This document shows, one piece after another, positions 14,935 to 24,097 of a DNA stretch of 64,000 nucleotides; position 1 is the first letter of the stretch; each line of letters starts with the position of its first letter. Origin of the DNA: an uncultured Bacteroidota bacterium (GTDB lineage: Bacteria > Bacteroidota > Bacteroidia > UKL13-3); NCBI GenBank assembly GCA_903850915.1, contig CAINMV010000017.1:1-64000 (forward strand). The letters run 5' to 3'. The notes under the pieces are model-generated. The model saw only the letters and a program-made list of their open reading frames with translations, searched no databases and was not told the DNA's origin. The position numbers and the translations under genes are program-made.

Positions 14935-15798
14935 GTGACAAAAAATAAAGTCTATAAAAAACACTCAAATGCATTTCCGGTAATCATTAGTATTGCTTTG
15001 GTTCTCTATGTATTGGGAGGTTTCGGTTTGTTTTTTTGGAGTGCTTTTGCTATAAGCAAGGATGTTCAAAATAATCTCAAATTTGAGGTTTTTTTTAATG
15101 ATGATGCCTCCGAGGAGAAAGTTAAAAGTTTGCGTGATGAAATGAGTTTGAATCCAGTGGTGCGCGAGGTGCATTTTATTACTAAAGATGAAGCAGCGCA
15201 AAGCTTTGTTCAAGAGTTTGGAGAGGACTTTACTCAGGTGCTTCAGTATAACCCATTGAAATCATCTTTGGAGGTTTTTATAAACAATGCGGTGGCTAGC
15301 GACGAGGTGCTTCAAAGCCTCATCACGAAAGCCGAAACTTCGGATGGTGTGTATGAGGTGAAATACGTGAAGCCGGTCATAGAAAATATTGGATCTCAAC
15401 TTCGAAACCTTTCTTTAATTTTTATTTTCTTGATTTTATTGCTTTTAATAATATCATTAGGATTAATTGATAACAGCATTCGATTGAACTTTTATTCGCA
15501 ACGATTTCTTATTAAGAGCATGCAGCTGGTAGGAGCAACAAAGAGCTTTATACTTAAGCCATATCTGAGTAAGGCTTTCACGCAAGGGTTTCTTGGTGCG
15601 CTCATAGCGATCACATTAATCACAGGGTCGGTGTTTTTAATCATTACCGCTTTCCCTATAACGAAGTCGGTCTTTAATCCAATACATTTAACTGTAATTT
15701 ATGCATTTATCATTGTTGCGGGTGTAGTAATTACAATCTCTAGCAGTCTTTTTATCATGCAACGATACCTTAGTCGCAGCGCTTATGAACTTTATTAA
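14935..15798 (+). CDS. ftsX: Cell division protein FtsX
   Basis: Membrane half of the FtsEX complex, which transmits ATP-driven signals to periplasmic murein hydrolases at division. The 287-residue protein starts with GTG at 14935. It has the first membrane helix at about 13-36, a periplasmic domain with the Glu-Val-Phe-Phe-Asn-Asp and Val-Arg-Glu-Val-His-Phe strands, and three C-terminal helices (about 155-180, 213-236, 249-272) with Leu-Val-Gly-Ala-Thr in the cytoplasmic loop. It begins the ftsX-DUF3098-uppP-truB cluster. ftsE is not in the window. A -7-like box TATTTTCG ends 20 bp upstream of the start. Confidence 0.93.
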   Translation: MTKNKVYKKHSNAFPVIISIALVLYVLGGFGLFFWSAFAISKDVQNNLKFEVFFNDDASEEKVKSLRDEMSLNPVVREVHFITKDEAAQSFVQEFGEDFTQVLQYNPLKSSLEVFINNAVASDEVLQSLITKAETSDGVYEVKYVKPVIENIGSQLRNLSLIFIFLILLLLIISLGLIDNSIRLNFYSQRFLIKSMQLVGATKSFILKPYLSKAFTQGFLGALIAITLITGSVFLIITAFPITKSVFNPIHLTVIYAFIIVAGVVITISSSLFIMQRYLSRSAYELY

Positions 15799-15816
15799 AT
15801 TTTTCAAAATAGTATA

Positions 15817-16068
15817 ATGGCACAACCAATTAAACCCATCAAAATCGAGAAGAAAACAGCATCTGCTTCAAGTAGCTATGCATTTGGCAAACAGAATTAT
15901 CAATTTATGATTATTGGCCTCGCCATTATTTTCATTGGATTTTTTCTTATGAGTGGATCTGAGGATATTTTCAGTACTACCAAAATGACAATTGCTCCAA
16001 TTGTGGTTGTTTTTGGTTTTGCTTTTGAAGTATTTGCAATTCTTAAAAAATCTTCAGATAATTCATAG
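15817..16068 (+). CDS. DUF3098 small membrane protein
   Basis: An 83-residue protein with a basic, Ser-rich N-terminus, Phe-Gly-Lys-Gln-Asn-Tyr-Gln (about 25-31), and two membrane helices (about 33-50 and 58-76). This is the DUF3098 family, regularly found between ftsX and uppP in Bacteroidota. Function is unknown; the position suggests a role in cell-wall synthesis or division. Its stop codon overlaps the GTG start of uppP by one base. Confidence 0.9.
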   Translation: MAQPIKPIKIEKKTASASSSYAFGKQNYQFMIIGLAIIFIGFFLMSGSEDIFSTTKMTIAPIVVVFGFAFEVFAILKKSSDNS

Positions 16069-16868
16069 TGAGTTATTTTCAAGCATTTATTATTGCAATC
16101 GTTGAAGGCTTAACGGAGTTTCTTCCCGTTTCTTCTACCGGGCATATGATAATCACTACCTCAATAATGGGGATTAGTTCGGACGATTTTACAAAGTTGT
16201 TCATTGTGGTGATACAACTCGGTGCCATTGCTGCCGTAGTGGCTGCCTTCTGGAAACGGTTTGTTAATTTACGTGATCTGAATTTTTATATCAAACTCTT
16301 TATTGGCTTTATTCCAATAGTGGTTTTTGGTTTGTTGTTTAAGAAAAAAGTCGATCTGCTTCTCGATCGTGTTGATGTGGTAGCGTGGAGTTTATTGTTG
16401 GGAGGTATCTTCTTGCTTTTCCTGGATCGGATTTTCACAGATGTGAAAATTGATAGTCAAGAAAAGGTAACTCGCTTCGACGCTCTTATCATCGGTATAT
16501 TTCAGTGTATCGCCATGATTCCAGGTGTATCACGTTCTGCGGCTACAATTACAGGCGGTATGTATCGAAAATTTAATAAAGCGGTAGCAGCCGAATTTTC
16601 CTTTTTTCTTGCCGTTCCTACTATGTTTGCCGCAACAGTAAAAGATTTATGGGACTTTAAAAAGGCCGGATTGGTTTTGTCATCCCAACAACTAGAGTTA
16701 TTAGCACTTGGAAATATTGTTTCGTTCATTGTGGCTGTTTTAACCTTGCGCTACGCCATGTTTTATGTTGTTAAATACGGATTTAAATCGTTCGGCTATT
16801 ACCGAATAATAGTTGGAAGCGCTATTCTATTGATGTTGTATTTTGGAATACAACTTGAATTGGTTTAA
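16068..16868 (+). CDS. uppP: Undecaprenyl-diphosphatase UppP (BacA)
   Basis: Removes one phosphate from undecaprenyl pyrophosphate to recycle the lipid carrier for peptidoglycan and other polymers; integral inner-membrane enzyme. The 266-residue product (GTG start) has the two family motifs: Glu-Gly-Leu-Thr-Glu-Phe-Leu-Pro-Val-Ser-Ser-Thr-Gly-His near the N-terminus, and Pro-Gly-Val-Ser-Arg-Ser-Ala-Ala-Thr in the middle (about 145-153). About seven hydrophobic helices are visible. It is translationally coupled to the DUF3098 gene. Length is normal. Confidence 0.96.
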   Translation: MSYFQAFIIAIVEGLTEFLPVSSTGHMIITTSIMGISSDDFTKLFIVVIQLGAIAAVVAAFWKRFVNLRDLNFYIKLFIGFIPIVVFGLLFKKKVDLLLDRVDVVAWSLLLGGIFLLFLDRIFTDVKIDSQEKVTRFDALIIGIFQCIAMIPGVSRSAATITGGMYRKFNKAVAAEFSFFLAVPTMFAATVKDLWDFKKAGLVLSSQQLELLALGNIVSFIVAVLTLRYAMFYVVKYGFKSFGYYRIIVGSAILLMLYFGIQLELV

Positions 16869-16902
16869 CGACTTCAACCCTGCAAGAACACATTCCCAAG
16901 TC

Positions 16903-16910
16903 TAATTTTG
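16903..16910 (+). promoter_or_regulatory. -7 promoter box before truB
   Basis: TAATTTTG is a perfect match to TAnnTTTG and ends 24 bp before the truB ATG at 16935. It suggests truB can be transcribed separately from uppP. It also overlaps the apparent upstream TTG start of the same frame, arguing against that start. Confidence 0.45.
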
Positions 16911-16934
16911 TTTTTTCGTTTATCATATTCTTTT

Positions 16935-17669
16935 ATGGCTTTTAATTTCAGTGCTGGTGAAGTATTACTTATTGATAAGCCCATCGGCTGGACGTCCTTC
17001 GATGTGGTGAATAAATTGCGTGGTGCCATTCGAAATTTCATGCGCGAAAATCCGCTTGAGCTTGGCGATAAATCGGGCAAAATAAAAGTTGGTCATGCTG
17101 GTACGTTAGACCCCCTAGCTACAGGGCTTTTGATAATTTGTACGGGCAAGTTCACCAAACGTATTGATGAGTTTATGGCCCAAGAAAAGGAGTATACCGG
17201 AACCTTTACGTTTGGTGCTACTACCGCTAGCTATGATTCGGAAACGCCTGTAGAACAAGAATTTGGATACGCGCATTTAACAGAAGGGCAAATACGTGAA
17301 GCTGCGGAAAGTTTTAGCGGCGAAATTTCACAAATCCCTCCAATGTATTCTGCCATAAAACAAGAGGGAAAGAAACTTTATGAATTAGCGAGGCAGGGTA
17401 AGTCTGTAGAGATAACGCCAAGGGGAATTACGATCCACGATTTTCAATTGTCAAATTTTAATCTTCCTACAGTCGACTTTAAAATTGTTTGCAGTAAAGG
17501 TACCTATATCCGCTCTATTGCTCACGATATGGGTCAGCATCTTAATAATGGAGCTTATCTTTCGTCGCTCCGTAGAACCCGAATAGGTAATTATTTGATT
17601 GAGGATGCAATGAGCGTAACGCAGTTTCTGGCTATTTTAAATTATACTGATATGCAACCTAAACTTTAG
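16935..17669 (+). CDS. truB: tRNA pseudouridine-55 synthase TruB
   Basis: Makes pseudouridine at position 55 of the T-arm in tRNAs. I place the start at the ATG 16935, nine codons inside the longest frame, because the family begins with the Leu-Leu-Ile-Asp-Lys-Pro-x-Gly-Trp-Thr-Ser-Phe motif, here at residues 10-21. The catalytic Asp is in Gly-Thr-Leu-Asp-Pro-Leu-Ala-Thr-Gly, and the Tyr-Ser-Ala-Ile-Lys and Gly-Thr-Tyr-Ile-Arg-Ser motifs follow. 244 residues is the short bacterial form. It is last in the ftsX cluster. Confidence 0.95.
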   Translation: MAFNFSAGEVLLIDKPIGWTSFDVVNKLRGAIRNFMRENPLELGDKSGKIKVGHAGTLDPLATGLLIICTGKFTKRIDEFMAQEKEYTGTFTFGATTASYDSETPVEQEFGYAHLTEGQIREAAESFSGEISQIPPMYSAIKQEGKKLYELARQGKSVEITPRGITIHDFQLSNFNLPTVDFKIVCSKGTYIRSIAHDMGQHLNNGAYLSSLRRTRIGNYLIEDAMSVTQFLAILNYTDMQPKL

Positions 17670-17706
17670 GTCGTTGCAATAATCGTCATGAAACGTGAAA
17701 TAACTT

Positions 17707-18516
17707 TTAGTCTTTCCAGGCTTTTACAATAAGGCCTGTGCCTTCATCATGAGTTTGGTTAGTATCCATCCAATTTAGCAAATAGCAGAAGGGGAAAGTA
17801 ATTAAATAATAAAAAGGAAGTATGACGAAAAAGGCTTTTGAGAAATTCAAAAGTTGTATTGGATATTTCATACTTAATCGCCAGGCAATTTTTCCAGGAG
17901 CGCCATAGCTATAGCGAGCTTCTACTTTATTAAATCCCGCAAGATTTAGCTTTTGCTTAATTTCATCAATGTTATAGCCATCTCGCACATGCTCACCAAT
18001 AAAAGATTCTCCATCGTTATGATCTACATCACTACCACCTTTGTCGCTAGGGGTTGAAATGAGCACCATGCCTCCTGATTTAAGATCGGTGTTGAAGTTT
18101 TTAAATACCTCCACATCCTCTAAAATATGCTCCATCACATCCACACATAAAATAAAATCGAAGCCATTGGCTTGGTTAAATTTGGTGAGGTCTTCGGTAC
18201 GGAAAAGCACATTGTTTCGGCCAATTTTCTTAAAAAAGGTGTTACAGTCTGCCATGTAGTCTTCCTTAACATCCACACTTAAAATGGCGTAGTTTGCACT
18301 TTTACCACTCATGTAGTAACTATATTGTCCAAAGCCACTGCCAGCATCAAGTATATGAGCGGTGCCGTTTTGGCCTTTTTGCCAAGTATTGAACTCTTTA
18401 TGGATATGCCACGAACGCAACAAAAGCAAGTCAAGAAGCTTGTAAAAAACTTTACGCAATATTGGAGCTCTATTAAAGAAACTACCTACGGTATCTTTTA
18501 TCGGGTCGTAATGCAT
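17707..18516 (-). CDS. Class I SAM-dependent methyltransferase with C-terminal hydrophobic segment
   Basis: The 269-residue protein has the methyltransferase motif I Leu-Asp-Ala-Gly-Ser-Gly-Phe-Gly (about 55-62), motif II around Leu-Ser-Val-Asp-Val-Lys, and Phe-Ile-Leu-Cys-Val-Asp-Val-Met-Glu-His as motif IV (about 119-128), the UbiG/COQ5-like pattern. A hydrophobic stretch at about 228-248 could sit in the membrane. The substrate is unknown; a lipid or polyprenyl substrate would suit the hydrophobic end. It starts 12 bp after rbfA and is probably co-transcribed with it. Confidence 0.85.
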   Translation of the reverse strand: MHYDPIKDTVGSFFNRAPILRKVFYKLLDLLLLRSWHIHKEFNTWQKGQNGTAHILDAGSGFGQYSYYMSGKSANYAILSVDVKEDYMADCNTFFKKIGRNNVLFRTEDLTKFNQANGFDFILCVDVMEHILEDVEVFKNFNTDLKSGGMVLISTPSDKGGSDVDHNDGESFIGEHVRDGYNIDEIKQKLNLAGFNKVEARYSYGAPGKIAWRLSMKYPIQLLNFSKAFFVILPFYYLITFPFCYLLNWMDTNQTHDEGTGLIVKAWKD

Positions 18517-18528
18517 TGAATTAATATA

Positions 18529-18915
18529 TTATTTTTTGTAATCATGTTCGTTAATTTTGGTTTCAGGCTTAATTTCGATGTTCTTCAAAAGGTCTTCCAT
18601 TCGTTGTACCTCATCTAACGTTTCATCGAGGAAAAACTTGAGATTGGGGATTACTCGTACCTGATTTTTTATTCGTTTTGCTAATTCATGGCGTATTTCT
18701 TTGGTATGTGCACTAATTGAAGCCATTATCTGCTCTCTGTTTTTTTGTTGAAACATACTAAGATATACCCATGCTTCTCCTAAATCGGGAGTTACCTTAA
18801 CACCACTAATGGTGATAAAGGAGTTACCCCACCATCCACTTCCGTTTTGTAGAAATAAAGTGGCGAGCTCCTCTTGTAGTAACCCTGATATTTTGTCTGT
18901 CCGTTTTCCGCTCAT
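18529..18915 (-). CDS. rbfA: Ribosome-binding factor A
   Basis: A 128-residue KH-like protein that assists maturation of the 30S subunit and 16S rRNA 5' end. Family features are the basic start Arg-Thr-Asp-Lys-Ile-Ser-Gly-Leu-Leu-Gln-Glu-Glu-Leu, the strand Ile-Thr-Ile-Ser-Gly-Val-Lys-Val-Thr-Pro-Asp-Leu, and Val-Arg-Val-Ile-Pro-Asn-Leu-Lys-Phe-Phe-Leu-Asp. A perfect -7 box lies 8 bp before its start, divergent from the def gene. Confidence 0.93.
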   Translation of the reverse strand: MSGKRTDKISGLLQEELATLFLQNGSGWWGNSFITISGVKVTPDLGEAWVYLSMFQQKNREQIMASISAHTKEIRHELAKRIKNQVRVIPNLKFFLDETLDEVQRMEDLLKNIEIKPETKINEHDYKK

Positions 18916-18923
18916 AGCAACAG

Positions 18924-18955
18924 CAAAGATAAGGTTTTTGAGGTATATTCGGCAA
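18924..18955 (-). promoter_or_regulatory. Promoter of rbfA
   Basis: Minus-strand TATCTTTG (complement of 18924-18931) is a perfect -7 box, with a TTG (complement of 18953-18955) 21 bp upstream. It ends 8 bp before the rbfA ATG, giving an extremely short leader. Confidence 0.55.
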
Positions 18956-19059
18956 TTTTAGGCTACGCTTTTGCAGTTGGTTGTGATTTTTAGACATTTG
19001 TAAAATTGCACTTTATCTTAGAAATACAATAATGCTCGAACTCTATTTGTAATTTATTC

Positions 19060-19091
19060 TTCGGCTATTCCCACTCAATCCCTTATTTTTG
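19060..19091 (+). promoter_or_regulatory. Promoter of def
   Basis: TATTTTTG at 19084-19091, a perfect -7 box, with TTCG at 19060-19063 as a weak -33 element 20 bp upstream. The box ends 4 bp before the def ATG, so the transcript is expected to be leaderless or nearly so. Confidence 0.55.
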
Positions 19092-19095
19092 CATT

Positions 19096-19650
19096 ATGAT
19101 TTTACCGATTACGCAATATGGCGATCCCGTTTTACGTCAAATGTGCACCGATATTACCCCGGAATATCCTAATTTGAAGCAGTTAATTGCGAACATGTTC
19201 GAAACCATGTATAATGCGAGTGGTGTTGGTATTGCCGCACCACAAATAGGTCTTCCCATTCGTTTGTTTGTAGTGGATGCAGAAGCCATGGACGAAGAAA
19301 ATTTAAAAGGCTTTAAAAGGGTATATATCAACGCTAAGATAACAGAGGAGCAGGGTGAAAAATGGGCGTATAATGAAGGTTGTCTCAGTATTCCTGGAAT
19401 TCGAGAAGATGTTAGTCGCAAGGAACAAATTACAATAACCTATTTCGATGAAAACTTTGTGAAACATACAGAAGTTTATAATGCTAAAATTGCACGTGTG
19501 GTGCAACATGAATATGACCATATCGAAGGTAAATTGTTTGTAGATTACCTTTCTCCGCTTAAAAGGGAAATGTTAAAAGCACGTTTAACCAATATTACCA
19601 AAGGAAGGGCCGATGTGGATTACAAAATTAAAATCCCAAAACTTAAATAA
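19096..19650 (+). CDS. def: Peptide deformylase
   Basis: Removes the formyl group from N-terminal Met of new proteins; metalloenzyme in the cytoplasm. The three signature motifs are present: Gly-Val-Gly-Ile-Ala-Ala-Pro-Gln-Ile-Gly (about 42-51), Glu-Gly-Cys-Leu-Ser (about 95-99, Cys ligand), and Gln-His-Glu-Tyr-Asp-His (about 136-141, His ligands and catalytic Glu). Length 184 is normal. The next gene starts 18 bp downstream. Confidence 0.96.
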   Translation: MILPITQYGDPVLRQMCTDITPEYPNLKQLIANMFETMYNASGVGIAAPQIGLPIRLFVVDAEAMDEENLKGFKRVYINAKITEEQGEKWAYNEGCLSIPGIREDVSRKEQITITYFDENFVKHTEVYNAKIARVVQHEYDHIEGKLFVDYLSPLKREMLKARLTNITKGRADVDYKIKIPKLK

Positions 19651-19668
19651 TCATTATAAAACAAATCC

Positions 19669-21687
19669 TTGAACGCACTCTCTTTAGAAACATCGCCATA
19701 CCTCAAACAGCATCAAAACAACCCAGTAAATTGGCTAGCTTGGGGTGAAACGGCTTGGGAAAAAGCGAGAAGTGAAGATAAGTTGGTCTTGGTTTCTATT
19801 GGCTATAGTGCTTGTCATTGGTGCCATGTGATGGAACACGAAAGTTTCGAAGATGATGCTACTGCAGCGATTATGAACGAACATTTTGTGTGTATTAAGG
19901 TGGATCGAGAAGAGCGCCCAGATGTAGATCAGGTATATATGGAAGCCGTGCAAACGATACATGGCAGTGGTGGGTGGCCTCTTAATTGCTTCGCTTTGCC
20001 AGATGGCAGGCCAATACATGGTGGTACTTATTTTCGGAAAGAAGAATGGAAAAAGACACTTCTTTCATTGCATCAATTTTATAAAAACAAAAAAACTGAA
20101 GCGTATGATTATGCTTCTCGGCTTACTAAAGGTCTGGAACAGCTGCGTTTTAATGTTGAAACAGGGGCCACTTTCAATGCCGAAAAAATGGATAGTGTAA
20201 TCTTGAGTTGGCAAAATTATTTTGATGTAACTGAAGGTGGGCAAGATCGTGAACCCAAGTTCCCACTCCCCAATAACTATCTTTTTTTATTGCATTTCGG
20301 GGCGATTCGCAAAAATAAATTTATTCTCAATTTCGTGCATCTCACCTTGCATAAAATGGCTCGTGGTGGCATCTACGATCAAATTGGTGGCGGTTTTGCA
20401 CGGTATAGTGTCGATCGATATTGGCATGTGCCTCATTTTGAAAAAATGCTGTATGATAACGCACAGCTTGTTAGTTTATATAGCGCGGCCTATCAGCTAA
20501 CAAAAAGTGAATATTATAAAGCCATTATCGATGATACTATTGCATTTGTAATGCGCGAATTATCGCATCCCAAAGGTGGCTTTTTTAGCGCTCTCGATGC
20601 AGATAGTGAAGGCGTAGAAGGGAAGTTTTACACCTGGACATCGATTGAATTTGAACATGCATTGCTCGGCGAAAATTTTAAATCTGCGGGTTTTATAAAC
20701 CATGCAAAAGCTTTTTATCAGGTAACAGAGGCTGGCAATTGGACCGAAGAGGAAACAAATATATTAAAATGTGCTAGCGGGGTTGAAGACTACTGTGCTT
20801 TATCTGGACTTGAAAGATCAGCGTTTGAAAGCGACTTGCAACACGCGAAACAGTTGCTGTTAAAAAAACGTGGCGATCGAGTTCGCCCTGGCTTGGACGA
20901 TAAAATATTAACATCATGGAATGCCTTGATGATAAAGGCTTTGGTTGACGCATTTATTGCTACTGGAAATATTAGTTATCTTAATGAAGCGAGAACAAAT
21001 TATGCATTTATAAGGCAGCAATTATGGATTGAAGGCTCTTTGTATCATACCTTTCATTATGGTTCTGAAAAGGCAAAAGTGGCTGCCTTTTTAGATGATT
21101 ATGTTTTTCTTGCCGATGCCGCTGTAATGCTTTATCAGGCTACATTTGTGGAGCAATACATGCTCGATTCTAAATTATACATCGATAAGGTATTGACGGA
21201 TTTTGCAGATGAAAAGTCGGGTTTGTTTTTTTATTCAGGCAATAACAACGAAACGTTGTTCATTAGAAAGCATGAGTTATACGACAATGTTATACCCGCA
21301 TCGAATAGTATTTTGGCTACTTTAATGTATAAGCTAAGCCATTATTTTGTTGATGATAGATATCGTCAAATTAGCACAGAGATGTTGTTTTTGATGCAAT
21401 CGAAATTTGCTGGTTACCCAAGTGGTTACAGCCAATGGATGCAGTTTCAATTACTCGAGATTTTTGGGTTGAAAACGATTTGCATTACAGGCAATGAAAG
21501 TTTGGAAGTTCGCATGCAATTTGCAACACATTATTTGCCGAATGTCCTCTTTGCCGGAGGCGAAAATACGACCTTGCCCATCTTGAAAGGTAAATTATCG
21601 AAAGGAGAGGAGCATATTCACATCTGCACCGAAAGTGCGTGTATGCCTGCTTTGGCTTCTGTTGCAGAGGCTTTAAAGCTTTTGTAA
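19669..21687 (+). CDS. DUF255 thioredoxin-fold/six-hairpin protein (YyaL/SPATA20-like)
   Basis: A 672-residue cytoplasmic protein. The N-terminal DUF255 thioredoxin-like domain has Ser-Pro-Tyr-Leu-x-x-His and Asn-Pro-Val-Asn-Trp, then [10 protein letters not shown] (CxxC at about residue 49-52) and Asp-Arg-Glu-Glu-Arg-Pro-Asp. The rest is an alpha/alpha toroid of the kind found in N-acylglucosamine epimerases. The substrate is unknown; the family reaches from bacteria to SPATA20 in animals. TTG at 19669 is the likely start, since the conserved motif begins at once and the next ATG is internal. It follows def after 18 bp. Confidence 0.9.
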   Translation: MNALSLETSPYLKQHQNNPVNWLAWGETAWEKARSEDKLVLVSIGYSACHWCHVMEHESFEDDATAAIMNEHFVCIKVDREERPDVDQVYMEAVQTIHGSGGWPLNCFALPDGRPIHGGTYFRKEEWKKTLLSLHQFYKNKKTEAYDYASRLTKGLEQLRFNVETGATFNAEKMDSVILSWQNYFDVTEGGQDREPKFPLPNNYLFLLHFGAIRKNKFILNFVHLTLHKMARGGIYDQIGGGFARYSVDRYWHVPHFEKMLYDNAQLVSLYSAAYQLTKSEYYKAIIDDTIAFVMRELSHPKGGFFSALDADSEGVEGKFYTWTSIEFEHALLGENFKSAGFINHAKAFYQVTEAGNWTEEETNILKCASGVEDYCALSGLERSAFESDLQHAKQLLLKKRGDRVRPGLDDKILTSWNALMIKALVDAFIATGNISYLNEARTNYAFIRQQLWIEGSLYHTFHYGSEKAKVAAFLDDYVFLADAAVMLYQATFVEQYMLDSKLYIDKVLTDFADEKSGLFFYSGNNNETLFIRKHELYDNVIPASNSILATLMYKLSHYFVDDRYRQISTEMLFLMQSKFAGYPSGYSQWMQFQLLEIFGLKTICITGNESLEVRMQFATHYLPNVLFAGGENTTLPILKGKLSKGEEHIHICTESACMPALASVAEALKLL

Positions 21688-21720
21688 GGGAAATATTTTT
21701 ATATTAAAAGGATGGTTTTT

Positions 21721-22302
21721 TTATCCGTGAATCGTTTCTTGTTTGCCGTAATTTTCGATAATGGATGCTTCATAATCTAGCCACTCCTGCCAACGAGCAT
21801 CAACATCAACGTCGGTTGCATATTTACGAGCGTAACCAATAAAGGTGGTATAATGGCCAGCTTCGCTAATCATAAGTTGGTGGTAAAATTGAGCTAAGTT
21901 TTGGTCTTCTATATTCTTCGAAAGCACTCGAAAGCGCTCACAGCTTCTAGCTTCTATCATAGCCGAAAACAAAAGCCTGTCTACAAGTGCCGCGTTCCGA
22001 GATCCTCCTTTTTGCATAAATTTATAGAGTTCGTTAACATAATGGTCTTTGCGCTCGCGACCCAAAACGAAGCCTTGGGCTTTAATTAAATTGTGAACCT
22101 GTTCAAAGTGATCGAGCTCTTCTTTGGCTAAGGCAAGAAGGTCTGTAACTAAATCGGTAAGTTCCGAATTGTTGATGATGATTGTAATGGCGTTGGTAGC
22201 TGCCTTTTGCTCACACCAAGCATGGTCAGTTAGTATTTCTTCTATATTCGATTCAACAATATTCACCCAGCGAGGGTCGGTTGGCAATTTTAATCCTAGC
22301 AT
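21721..22302 (-). CDS. miaE: MiaE-like tRNA-modifying diiron hydroxylase
   Basis: A 193-residue ferritin-like four-helix protein. Diiron ligands are visible as Glu-Glu-Leu-Asp-His (about 80-84), Glu-Ala-Arg-Ser-Cys-Glu-Arg-Phe (about 133-140) and Ser-Glu-Ala-Gly-His-Tyr (about 163-168). This matches MiaE, which hydroxylates ms2i6A in tRNA using O2. The same arrangement occurs in other Bacteroidota proteins annotated as tRNA-(ms[2]io[6]A)-hydroxylase. A perfect -7 box TAAATTTG (complement of 22325-22332) lies 22 bp upstream of the start. miaA and miaB are not in the window. Confidence 0.85.
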   Translation of the reverse strand: MLGLKLPTDPRWVNIVESNIEEILTDHAWCEQKAATNAITIIINNSELTDLVTDLLALAKEELDHFEQVHNLIKAQGFVLGRERKDHYVNELYKFMQKGGSRNAALVDRLLFSAMIEARSCERFRVLSKNIEDQNLAQFYHQLMISEAGHYTTFIGYARKYATDVDVDARWQEWLDYEASIIENYGKQETIHG

Positions 22303-22385
22303 TATTTAAATCTTTTTTGAATCGCAAATTTATTGATTTTATTTTCCTCTTATAAAATAATATGTTGCACAATTGTGCCAAACAA

Positions 22386-23303
22386 TTAGTCATCACCTCC
22401 CTCACTTTCTTTAGATTTAATATATTCTTTTACGTTGTCTTTTTCTTTTTCATTTAGTTTCCCCCCTTGTCCTTCTTTGCCTTCAATGTCATGTTCATTA
22501 CCACTTTTATGGCATGAAATGCAGTTGGCAATGTTTGAAATGCCTTCTTCTGTATGTTCTTCAGCTATTTTCCCTTGGCTATGCTCATGGCAACCGTAAC
22601 ATGTATATTGTTTGTATGATGATGTGGTGTGGCAGTTATTGCAGGACGTGTTGTGATTGTTGTCGAGGGCAAAATAGGCTGAGTGCTCGAAGGTAGCAGG
22701 TTTCCAATGTGTATTGGAATGGCAAAGATTACATTCGCTGCTAATTGCTTGGTGTAATTGGTTTTTAGGCTTTTCATGGCAGGCTATGCAGCTTTTTTGT
22801 AATGTGTCTATAAGTTGGCTATGACTAAAAATTGCCCCTACTTGCCAACGTGTTGTCGTATGGCAGGCCCCGCAATTGTTGGTAACGCTTTGATGTAGCT
22901 TGTTGCTCCGTTGTTTATGGCACGATTGACAATTCGCTTGTTCATCATCAGCTAAAAAACTATGCTTGAATTCACGCAAGGTAACACCAGCATTCAAGCC
23001 TTTATGGTCGGTGTGGCAAGAAGTACAGGTATTGGTTTTCAGTTTCGAATGAAACAGGTGTATTATATTTTTATCTGCATTCGGGTTGAGTTTATAGCTA
23101 TCCGTTCCTATTTCATCAATTTTATGACAGGCAATACATCTCAGCTCATCAATTCCTCTAAGAGGTTTATGACAAGCAGTGCATTCGTCTTTTATTTTTT
23201 GATGTCCTTTAGTTAGCTCACCAGGATTAAGCATTAGGTGTGGTGAAGTGAACGATATAATTACCACCACGAGTATAGAAAGTGAAATAATAAGGTTTTT
23301 CAT
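22386..23303 (-). CDS. Decaheme c-type cytochrome
   Basis: Exported electron-transfer protein of 305 residues with an N-terminal hydrophobic export/anchor segment (residues 2-20). Ten CxxCH heme-binding motifs run from about residue 41 to 270 (CTACH, CIACH, CTSCH, CQSCH, CGACH, CIACH, CNLCH, CNNCH, CYGCH, CISCH). Extra His residues between them can serve as sixth ligands. The C-terminal 40 residues are a charged Glu/Lys/Gly tail. Its start overlaps the stop of the upstream membrane-protein gene by 4 bp, so the two are one unit. The electron acceptor is unknown. Confidence 0.92.
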   Translation of the reverse strand: MKNLIISLSILVVVIISFTSPHLMLNPGELTKGHQKIKDECTACHKPLRGIDELRCIACHKIDEIGTDSYKLNPNADKNIIHLFHSKLKTNTCTSCHTDHKGLNAGVTLREFKHSFLADDEQANCQSCHKQRSNKLHQSVTNNCGACHTTTRWQVGAIFSHSQLIDTLQKSCIACHEKPKNQLHQAISSECNLCHSNTHWKPATFEHSAYFALDNNHNTSCNNCHTTSSYKQYTCYGCHEHSQGKIAEEHTEEGISNIANCISCHKSGNEHDIEGKEGQGGKLNEKEKDNVKEYIKSKESEGGDD

Positions 23304-23935
23304 TTGCTAAAGATTATTAAGGTGATAATATGCATAAGCGCAAGCACGCCGAAGAGAAAGGTGATAGGTAAATGTACCACTCTCCATTTTTTCATCAGGT
23401 CAACTGTAATTGTGTCAAAGAAAACGTTCTTCTCTGCATCATTCATGGTAATGCCTTTTGCTAGCAATTCTTTACGTTTTTCTTGCAAGGTTTCGTTTGA
23501 TTTTTTCAATAAAAATTTCCCTACAAGTCCAGAAGCGACTGTAATAAGCATCATAAAAACGGCAAGCCAAGGTAATAAGGCGTTAAAATGAATTCCGGCA
23601 TGAACTAAAATTAAAATTGACCCTCCCCATGCTAAATATTCATGACTCTGTAAATGCCCCTTAGGCGAACCCCAATTAATTAGTTTTCGTTTTCGCAGAG
23701 AATAAATGAAAGATGAAATAATTACAAGCGTTCCTAGAATTCCCAAGTAACGTCCGAAGCCCTCCAATTGAAATTGATGTAAGATATAGTCGATGAGCAA
23801 GGCGATTATTATCATGAATGAAAACCATTGGATAAATGGGATGGCATCCTTTAAAATTACACTCTGTTTCATTTGTTCTATTTTTAAAATGGCAATTAAG
23901 ATGTCGTTTTTATCCTCCAAAGCTATGTAAACCAT
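23300..23935 (-). CDS. Cytochrome b-like four-helix membrane protein, partner of the decaheme cytochrome
   Basis: The frame allows 211 residues; a second ATG at 23872 would give 190. Five hydrophobic segments are visible (about residues 34-50, 65-78, 102-118, 121-140 and 190-208). His residues in His-Glu-Tyr-Leu-Ala-Trp-Gly-Gly, His-Ala-Gly-Ile-His-Phe, and in the last helices (Val-Val-His-Leu-Pro and Leu-Met-His-Ile-Ile) are placed to bind b hemes across the membrane. The layout suggests a quinol-oxidising membrane subunit that hands electrons to the decaheme protein. The family name is not certain. Confidence 0.78.
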   Translation of the reverse strand: MVYIALEDKNDILIAILKIEQMKQSVILKDAIPFIQWFSFMIIIALLIDYILHQFQLEGFGRYLGILGTLVIISSFIYSLRKRKLINWGSPKGHLQSHEYLAWGGSILILVHAGIHFNALLPWLAVFMMLITVASGLVGKFLLKKSNETLQEKRKELLAKGITMNDAEKNVFFDTITVDLMKKWRVVHLPITFLFGVLALMHIITLIIFSK

Positions 23936-24097
23936 AAACTTAAAACAATGACCGTGGTCACCTCATTGTATTGACCACCTCTTGTAAAATAATAATGTTA
24001 ACATTCTTGGCCTTGGAATCACTTTGTCTTTTTATTCCACATCACCGCTCTTTAGTTAAAATAATTGCATGATGCTATATTTAAAAACTTCACGATA

